This document shows, in pieces, positions 1 through 4,007 of a DNA stretch of 5,780 nt (the stretch's first letter is position 1; each line of letters opens with the position of its first letter). Under the pieces are notes generated by a model. That model was given only the letters and a program-made list of their open reading frames with translations, was not told where the DNA came from and searched no databases. The position numbers were made by a program, and so were the translations under genes. The stretch spans positions 1-5,780 of the forward strand of contig JAGLEG010000575.1 in NCBI GenBank assembly GCA_023145185.1. Direction: 5' to 3'. The stretch comes from Thermoplasmata archaeon. Lineage in GTDB: Archaea > Thermoplasmatota > Penumbrarchaeia > Penumbrarchaeales > Penumbrarchaeaceae.

Positions 1-17
1 ACCGGCCAGATGCCGGT
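1..17. repeat. Perfect 6-bp inverted repeat at the left edge
   Basis: ACCGGC (1-6) and GCCGGT (12-17) are exact reverse complements separated by five bases (CAGAT), so the RNA could form a GC-rich hairpin on either strand. No T-run follows on either side within the window. It may be chance within a coding end, or part of a larger structure cut by the window edge. Confidence 0.35.
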
Positions 18-33
18 CGGGAAAGCCACCTAA
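1..33 (+). other. Possible 3' end of an upstream plus-strand gene
   Basis: Reading from base 1, ten codons are open (T-G-Q-M-P-V-G-K-A-T) and end at a TAA at 31-33. This could be the last part of a gene running in from the left and converging on the 61-codon minus-strand gene. Ten codons are far too few to judge. The other two forward frames are also open for 15-16 codons, so this is recorded only as a possibility. Confidence 0.12.
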
Positions 34-52
34 TATACATTCATTATAAATG

Positions 53-68
53 ATTTGCCGTGGCAAAT
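53..68. terminator. Candidate hairpin downstream of the 61-aa gene
   Basis: ATTTGCC (53-59) and GGCAAAT (62-68) are perfect reverse complements. As RNA this folds into a 6-bp stem with a four-base loop. It lies 13 bases beyond the TGA of the minus-strand small gene, in a convergent or terminal position. An A/T-rich stretch follows on the minus strand, which includes a second small inverted repeat (TCATT-ATA-AATGA, 41-53). Archaeal termination depends mainly on T-runs and none of good length is seen, so the terminator role is an inference. A protein-binding palindrome is the alternative. Confidence 0.3.
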
Positions 69-81
69 GGAGATCCGCGCC

Positions 82-267
82 TCACTCCATCATGGAGGAG
101 TTCTGGGACTGCTCGAGCTCCGCCTGAAGCTCGTTTATCAACATCTTGAGGGTACCCTCAAAGGAAAGGGACCTGAACTCCCTTATGCCGCCCCACTCGG
201 ACTGGAGCTTGGCGACGACGAACTCTTCTTCCTTGCTGATCTCGATATGACAGATCGGTTCTTCCAT
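82..267 (-). CDS. Small acidic protein of unknown function, 61 aa
   Basis: I do not recognise this protein. It starts at ATG (267-265) and ends at TGA (84-82). An AGGTG ribosome-binding match lies five bases upstream, and an A/T-rich promoter-like box lies further up. The composition looks like a real cytoplasmic protein: an N-terminal half alternating hydrophobic and charged residues (CHIEIS, EEEFVVAKL), compatible with beta strands. A central G-G-I-R-E-F-R turn follows, then an amphipathic helix with an L-x-x-x-L pattern (about residues 39-52), ending in a polar Q/S/N tail. There is no signal peptide, membrane segment or CxxC motif. It is transcribed away from the peptidase gene across a 144-bp gap, so it is not in that operon. 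The opposite strand has an 86-codon ORF over the same bases, but that ORF lacks a ribosome-binding site. A small adaptor or regulatory role is only a guess. Confidence 0.65.
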   Translation of the reverse strand: MEEPICHIEISKEEEFVVAKLQSEWGGIREFRSLSFEGTLKMLINELQAELEQSQNSSMME

Positions 268-272
268 CTGAA

Positions 273-277
273 CACCT
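273..277 (-). promoter_or_regulatory. Ribosome-binding site of the 61-aa gene
   Basis: On the minus strand the leader reads GGAAGGTG, five bases before the ATG. AGGTG matches the core complementary to the archaeal 16S rRNA tail (GGAGGTGA). This is the main evidence that the minus-strand ORF, rather than the overlapping plus-strand ORF, is translated. Confidence 0.5.
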
Positions 278-306
278 TCCTACACTATTTGACCGAATAT
301 GGGCCC

Positions 307-313
307 AATATTT
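307..313 (-). promoter_or_regulatory. Possible TATA-like box for the 61-aa gene
   Basis: On the minus strand this reads AAATATT, about 43 bases upstream of the ATG. A start of transcription about 26 bases downstream of its centre would fall near 284 and give a leader of about 16 bases containing the AGGTG site. The match to the archaeal TATA consensus is only moderate. Confidence 0.3.
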
Positions 314-325
314 GAAATGTTCGGA

Positions 326-377
326 GGTTATGGGACGATAATGTCGAGGCGCTCAGCACATAACCGTCATCCATGAC
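326..377. repeat. Inverted repeats in the divergent intergenic region
   Basis: Two perfect inverted repeats lie side by side between the divergent promoters. GGTTATG (326-332) pairs with CATAACC (359-365) across 26 bases. Immediately after it, GTCAT-CC-ATGAC (366-377) forms a compact 12-bp palindrome ending nine bases before the TTAAAT box of the peptidase gene. The compact palindrome has the size and position of a dimeric-regulator operator. Short repeats of this length can also arise by chance. Confidence 0.3.
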
Positions 378-385
378 CATAAAGG

Positions 386-391
386 TTAAAT
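386..391 (+). promoter_or_regulatory. Possible TATA-like box of the peptidase-ABC operon
   Basis: TTAAAT, within ATAAAGGTTAAAT, is centred about 24 bases before the GTG at 412. Archaeal transcription normally begins about 24-28 bases downstream of the TATA centre, so the transcript would start close to 412. That would make a GTG-412 message leaderless, or give about 22 bases of leader to a TTG start at 436. Confidence 0.35.
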
Positions 392-411
392 GACAACACT
401 AGACTAATTAC

Positions 412-2208
412 GTGCTGAACCGGAGGCAGGAAGATTTGAACCCAAAAGCATTAACCTTCATGGTGATCGTGGTCCTTGGCTCACTGGCCCTTCTCCCAAT
501 ACTCGATACAGAAGGCGCCAAGGAGGAGGAGGGCCTGGCCAATTGGACGTTCATGGTCTACCTGGACAGCGATAACAACCTCGAGAGCGCGGGGGTCGAG
601 GATATGAACGAGATGGAGATGGTCGGCTCCACGGACGAGGTCAACATCATAGTCCAGATGGACCGGTGGGAGACCGAGGAGTCCGACGATGACACCTCCA
701 ATGGGGATTGGAAAGGGTGCAAGAGGTTCAGGATCGAAAAAGATGGGGACACGTCGATCATCAACTCACCCGAACTGATGGACCTCGGAGAGGTGAACAT
801 GGGGGACCCGGAGGTCCTGATAGATTTCGCAAAATGGGCCATGGACAACTACCCTGCCGAGAACTACGGTATCGTCCTTTGGGACCACGGCGGAGCTTTC
901 TACGGGATCTGCTGGGACGACACGGTCCCGGGATCGGATGAGGCCGACACCATCAATATGACCGAGATGAGATACGCAGCAAGGGAGATCTACATGCACA
1001 GGGGCGCGGAAAAACTAGAGTTCTGGGGCTTCGACGCCTGCCTGATGGCGCAGATGGCCGTACTGTACCAGCTCAAGGATTTCGTGGAGGTGTGTGACGC
1101 TTCCGGGTACAACGAGCCTGGAGATGGATGGCCATACGAGGATTTCCTTCTCGACCTTACCAGGACCCCGACGATGGATGGTGCCGATCTGGGGAAGTCC
1201 ATAGCGAAATGGTATGTGGAATCCTACTCGAACAGCGCTGATGACCCGGACGACGCTCCGGCGATCACCATGACGGTGTTCGACCTGACCAGCTTCAACG
1301 ACCTCACGCTGGTGCTGGACAGGTTCTCCGAGGAGATGGCCTTCGGCGCGAGGAGGTTCAGCCCCCATATATGGGGTGCCAGGGAGAGCTGCACCTCGTA
1401 TGATATGATTAACATCGGCCCATATGATTTCACAAAATACTCCATGTACGACGTGTACGATTTCACCGAGAAACTGGAGGTCAGGTTGATGGCGGTTAAC
1501 CCGATAAACAGCCCGCTGATCTCACTTTGCGGTGACGTGAGGAATGCGATAGATTCCGCCATAATAAAGGCTGAAAAACATCTGTACAACCCGACGATCA
1601 ACGCCCACGGCCTCTCCATGTACTTCCCCAACAAGGAGGACCTCTTCATCGATGCGAACCGGCTCCCGACAACCTACGACGCCGACATATACGAGCAGAC
1701 GGATTTCGCCAGGGAGCACCTGTGGGACGAGTTCCTGCTGGCATATTACCGATGGGAGAACCTGGACGACTCTCCGCCCGTTGTGAACATAGGGGGCCCC
1801 CAGTACAATTACACCTACGGAGACAACGAGGAGTTCGCAACCATCTGGGGAGAGGCGTACGACAGGGAGGAACTGCTCAAGGTGGAGATACGTTTGAACG
1901 GGGGGGAGTGGGAGGTGATGCCCGGCATCTCCGGGCAGGGAAAGATCCAATGGATATACTCTGTGGACCTCCTGGATTTGGAAACCGGGCCGCATCTGGT
2001 GGAGATCAGGGCGTGGGACAGCCTGGGAGATACCCAGCCCGGACACGTTACGGCGCCGGTCTCAACGCTTATCAACATCGAGGAGCGCCCGGACGAAAAG
2101 GACGATGGGTGGTCGATCCCAAAAAATATCGTGAACGGGGCGGTACTGACGTTGATAGCCGCCGGCCTGGCTCTGGGCGTCGTGCTCTTCCATGGCAAGA
2201 AGAAATAG
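412..2208 (+). CDS. Clostripain-family (peptidase C11) cysteine protease, secreted and C-terminally membrane-anchored
   Basis: This is an endopeptidase that should act outside the cell while tethered to the membrane. Residue numbers count from GTG 412. A hydrophobic signal segment spans about 14-30. The C11 catalytic domain follows (about 44-445), with the family's first strand NWTFMVYLDSDNNL (44-57), the catalytic His159 in WDHGG and the catalytic Cys210 in FDACLM. Asp208, two residues before the Cys, is the position that gives C11 enzymes their preference for Arg/Lys at P1, so cleavage after basic residues is predicted. A bacterial Ig-like module occupies about 455-555. A transmembrane helix (about 571-593) is followed by a five-residue tail (HGKKK). 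Three N-glycosylation sequons (N44, N182, N466) fit an external location. The start is ambiguous: GTG 412 has no ribosome-binding site, whereas TTG 436 has GGAGG nine bases upstream and would give a cleaner signal peptide (M-N-P-K-A-L). The ABC ATPase gene follows after 12 bp. Confidence 0.93.
   Translation: MLNRRQEDLNPKALTFMVIVVLGSLALLPILDTEGAKEEEGLANWTFMVYLDSDNNLESAGVEDMNEMEMVGSTDEVNIIVQMDRWETEESDDDTSNGDWKGCKRFRIEKDGDTSIINSPELMDLGEVNMGDPEVLIDFAKWAMDNYPAENYGIVLWDHGGAFYGICWDDTVPGSDEADTINMTEMRYAAREIYMHRGAEKLEFWGFDACLMAQMAVLYQLKDFVEVCDASGYNEPGDGWPYEDFLLDLTRTPTMDGADLGKSIAKWYVESYSNSADDPDDAPAITMTVFDLTSFNDLTLVLDRFSEEMAFGARRFSPHIWGARESCTSYDMINIGPYDFTKYSMYDVYDFTEKLEVRLMAVNPINSPLISLCGDVRNAIDSAIIKAEKHLYNPTINAHGLSMYFPNKEDLFIDANRLPTTYDADIYEQTDFAREHLWDEFLLAYYRWENLDDSPPVVNIGGPQYNYTYGDNEEFATIWGEAYDREELLKVEIRLNGGEWEVMPGISGQGKIQWIYSVDLLDLETGPHLVEIRAWDSLGDTQPGHVTAPVSTLINIEERPDEKDDGWSIPKNIVNGAVLTLIAAGLALGVVLFHGKKK
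422..426 (+). promoter_or_regulatory. GGAGG that supports a TTG start at 436 for the peptidase
   Basis: GGAGG lies inside the first codons of the longest reading frame, nine bases before an in-frame TTG (436-438). The GTG at 412 has no comparable motif upstream. The placement argues for translation from TTG 436, eight codons shorter, and the next gene also uses TTG with GGAG upstream. Confidence 0.45.
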
Positions 2209-2214
2209 GGAGAT
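2209..2214 (+). promoter_or_regulatory. Ribosome-binding site deciding the TTG start of the ABC gene
   Basis: GGAGAT begins directly after the TAG of the peptidase gene and ends six bases before the TTG at 2221. It is a good Shine-Dalgarno match at normal distance and shows that the ATPase starts at TTG, translated from the same transcript as the peptidase. Confidence 0.6.
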
Positions 2215-2220
2215 CCTTGG

Positions 2221-2952
2221 TTGACATCCTACGACGGCCCCGCTATCGACATCCGATCAGTTACCAAGGACTACGGGAGAACCAGGGCCCTTGATGACGT
2301 CTCGCTCGAGGTGAAGACCGGGGAGCTCTTCGGCCTGATAGGACCAAACGGGGCGGGAAAGACCACACTCATGAGATCGCTCATAGGAGCGCTTGAGCTC
2401 GATGAGGGCAGGGTGCGAGTAATGGGCATGAACCCGAGCACCAGAAGCGATGCGATCAAGACGCTTTCGGGGATCGTCCCCGAGGCGGAGACGCCCCCGT
2501 CGTTCCTTACCCCGGATGAGTTCATGGAATTCGTCATGGACGTCAGGGGGAAAAAAGCGAGTGCGAAGGAGAAGGACGGGTGGCTCACATTCTTCGACAT
2601 GGAGAACCAGAGGGACCAGATCGCAAAGGACCTCTCCAAGGGGACCAGACAGAAGCTGATGCTGACCAGCGCCTTCATCCACAAACCCCCTCTGCTCCTC
2701 CTGGATGAGCCCTTCATCAACCTGGACCCGATCTACCAGAGAAAGGTGAAGGACTACCTCCTGAAATACGTTGAGAAGGGGGGAACCATCCTGCTTTCGA
2801 CGCATATCCTGGGACTTGCACAGGAGCTGTGCGGCAGGGTTGCAATACTCCACAAGGGCAGGATCCTGAAGATCGCCACCACCGCGGAGATAATAGAAGA
2901 CAGGGGAGACCTCGAGGAGGCCTTTCTGGACCTCGTTGGATACCGCTCATAG
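2221..2952 (+). CDS. ABC transporter ATP-binding protein (ABC-2/CcmA-NatA-like)
   Basis: This is a cytoplasmic ATPase subunit that would hydrolyse ATP to power a membrane permease. At 243 aa it is normal length for a single nucleotide-binding domain. Motifs appear in order: Walker A GPNGAGKT (41-48); a Q-loop region reading I-V-P-E-A, with Glu88 where many ABC proteins have Gln; the signature LSKGTRQK (138-145); Walker B LLLLDEP with catalytic Glu163; the D-loop NLDP (167-170); and the H-loop His195 in STHIL. The P-E pair and the LSKGTRQ form of the signature resemble the ABC-2 exporter subgroup (established family knowledge, recalled rather than searched). The TTG start sits 12 bp after the peptidase stop with a good ribosome-binding site, indicating co-transcription. 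No permease gene accompanies it: the next gene converges from the other strand and overlaps its 3' end. The substrate is unknown; export of a peptide or lipid, or a link to the peptidase, would be inference. Confidence 0.93.
   Translation: MTSYDGPAIDIRSVTKDYGRTRALDDVSLEVKTGELFGLIGPNGAGKTTLMRSLIGALELDEGRVRVMGMNPSTRSDAIKTLSGIVPEAETPPSFLTPDEFMEFVMDVRGKKASAKEKDGWLTFFDMENQRDQIAKDLSKGTRQKLMLTSAFIHKPPLLLLDEPFINLDPIYQRKVKDYLLKYVEKGGTILLSTHILGLAQELCGRVAILHKGRILKIATTAEIIEDRGDLEEAFLDLVGYRS
2947..2952. other. Tail-to-tail gene overlap
   Basis: The plus-strand ABC gene stops at TAG 2950-2952 and the minus-strand DUF835 gene stops at TGA 2949-2947, so their ends share six base pairs. There is no room for separate terminators between them. 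The only T-run near the ABC stop (ATATTTTA, 2953-2960) lies inside the last codons of the opposing gene. The two transcripts must therefore overlap at their 3' ends. Confidence 0.85.
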
Positions 2953-3915
2953 ATATTTTAACGGGTAGAGGTCCCGCTCCATCAGCGTGACCTGATTGGT
3001 GTCCAGGGTATTGGGCGTCAGGGCCACCATCAGAATGAGATCGGTGGTGGAGACCTTGTCCACCAGCCTCCGAAGGAAACGGATCACCGGATTGAACGTG
3101 TTGTTCCCTATGAGGTACTCTATACCGTCAAGCAGGACAACGCCGTCGCTGTTCTCGTCGATGAACTCCTCTATGGAGTATATTATGGACTCAAGGGACG
3201 GGGGAAGCCTCTTCACCGCTGACCCGACATCCCTGTCCGTCAGCCAGGCGATATCCACCTTATCCAGTCCGTATGTCCTCTCCAGCAGCTTTGGATTTGT
3301 CCTGGCAACCGCGAAGCCGGGCTTGCCCTGCTCCCGGAGCGCCTTGAACAGCCTGTAACATTTGTCCGCCCTCTGCTCCTCCACAAGGTAAGATAATCCG
3401 CTTATCAGCTTGCTCGCGTCGGCGGCGGGGCTCCAGGTGGGCTCCTCTTCGGGCTCCGGTTCGACGACCTCCTTCGGCTTGGGTTCCGGCGATCTCTTCG
3501 GCTCGGGTTCCGGCGGCCTCTCCGGCTCGGGGGTCACTGCTTTCCCCTCCACCGTCTCGATCTCCAGCTTGCCCCTTACCCTACCAAGGAGCTCCTCCTT
3601 CAGCCCCACCGGGTTCAACCCCAGCTCCTTGCACTTCATCCGGAGCTCCTCCTTGGTCATCTTCTCGAGGGCGCCCTCCCTGGAGAGCTCATCGTGGTCC
3701 ATCTCCCTCTTCTTCTTGATGACGTCGAGCATGCAGTTCTTCGCGTAGGTCACCGCCGTCTCCCTGTCCCCGGACTTGAGGGCGTATATCGACTCGTTGA
3801 TGTACTCCTCGGCCCTGGTGACATCGGCTCCGCTCTTTCTGGCCTGAAGGATCAGCCTCTGACCCCTCTTGATGATATTGACGATTTGAATATATTCCCT
3901 GTCCTGTCCTGACAT
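2947..3915 (-). CDS. DUF835 protein with N-terminal helical region and SAP-like domain
   Basis: This is a 322-aa soluble protein in three parts. Residues 1-75 are charged and alpha-helical, with two or three helices resembling the helix-turn units common in archaeal regulatory proteins (S-G-A-D-V then K-S-G-D). Residues about 83-118 fit a SAP-like fold (M-T-K-E-E-L, then C-K-E-L-G-L-N, then G-L-K-E-E-L); SAP domains often bind nucleic acid. A Pro/Glu/Lys linker (128-160) is built from short repeats. Residues about 170-318 form the DUF835 domain, with the hallmark W-L-T-D (224-227), a hydrophobic strand ending VVLLDGIEYL (259-268), and a C-terminal L-x-x-x-x-x-x-L-M-E-R-D. The VVLLD strand looks like a Walker B strand, but no Walker A motif is present, so ATP hydrolysis is not supported. 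The function of DUF835 is not established; a signalling or regulatory role is inference. It has its own promoter and starts at ATG 3915, with a weak GGTG four bases upstream. Confidence 0.9.
   Translation of the reverse strand: MSGQDREYIQIVNIIKRGQRLILQARKSGADVTRAEEYINESIYALKSGDRETAVTYAKNCMLDVIKKKREMDHDELSREGALEKMTKEELRMKCKELGLNPVGLKEELLGRVRGKLEIETVEGKAVTPEPERPPEPEPKRSPEPKPKEVVEPEPEEEPTWSPAADASKLISGLSYLVEEQRADKCYRLFKALREQGKPGFAVARTNPKLLERTYGLDKVDIAWLTDRDVGSAVKRLPPSLESIIYSIEEFIDENSDGVVLLDGIEYLIGNNTFNPVIRFLRRLVDKVSTTDLILMVALTPNTLDTNQVTLMERDLYPLKYL
3473..3531 (-). repeat. 24-bp tandem repeat coding the Pro-Glu-Lys linker
   Basis: Two adjacent 24-bp units (3473-3496 and 3497-3520) match at 21 of 24 bases, and a partial third copy (3521-3531) matches at 10 of 11. 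Each unit codes an eight-residue block of the P-E-P-x-P-K type in the linker of the DUF835 protein. The array keeps the reading frame, so gain or loss of a unit would lengthen or shorten the linker without breaking the protein. Confidence 0.7.
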
Positions 3916-3938
3916 TTCGCACCGCTCTAGTCGCCATA

Positions 3939-3997
3939 AGGGGCTTTATCCTTTATACTTTACCCGAGAAAGCCCGTGCTTCCCCGATAAAGCCCCT
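3939..3997. repeat. 12-bp inverted repeat flanking the DUF835 promoter, with a third degenerate copy
   Basis: AGGGGCTTTATC (3939-3950) and GATAAAGCCCCT (3986-3997) are perfect reverse complements 35 bases apart. A third copy, CCCGAGAAAGCCCGTGC (3963-3979), matches CCCGATAAAGCCCCTGC (3983-3999) at 15 of 17 bases, exactly 20 bp apart. The TATA box of the DUF835 gene lies between the outer arms. The set could be operator sites for a regulator, or a long-loop hairpin in the 3' end of the surface-protein message. Confidence 0.7.
3951..3957 (-). promoter_or_regulatory. TATA box of the DUF835 gene
   Basis: On the minus strand AAGTATAAAGG contains TATAAAG, the best TATA match in the window, centred 39 bases before the ATG. 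Transcription would begin near 3928, leaving a leader of about 13 bases with a weak GGTG (3920-3923). One arm of the 12-bp inverted repeat directly adjoins its downstream side. Confidence 0.55.
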
Positions 3998-4007
3998 GCA
4001 GAGGCGA

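Noticed and set aside
55..315. 86-codon plus-strand ORF overlapping the 61-aa minus-strand gene
   Set aside because: It starts inside an inverted repeat with no ribosome-binding site, and the opposite strand has a start, an AGGTG site and a more protein-like composition.
1522..2046. 174-codon minus-strand ORF inside the peptidase gene
   Set aside because: It lies fully antisense to the well-supported C11 catalytic and Ig-like regions. Long open antisense frames are expected in GC-rich genes, and its translation shows no family motif.
2257..2853. 198-codon minus-strand ORF opposite the ABC ATPase
   Set aside because: The plus strand has every ABC motif in order over the same bases, so this is a composition shadow.
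3473..3531. CRISPR-like array
   Set aside because: The 24-bp units are directly adjacent without spacers and stay in frame within a protein linker.
3916..4007. Small RNA or tRNA in the gap between the surface protein and DUF835 genes
   Set aside because: No cloverleaf, T-loop GTTC or anticodon arm is visible. The repeats are better explained as promoter-associated sites or a terminator hairpin.
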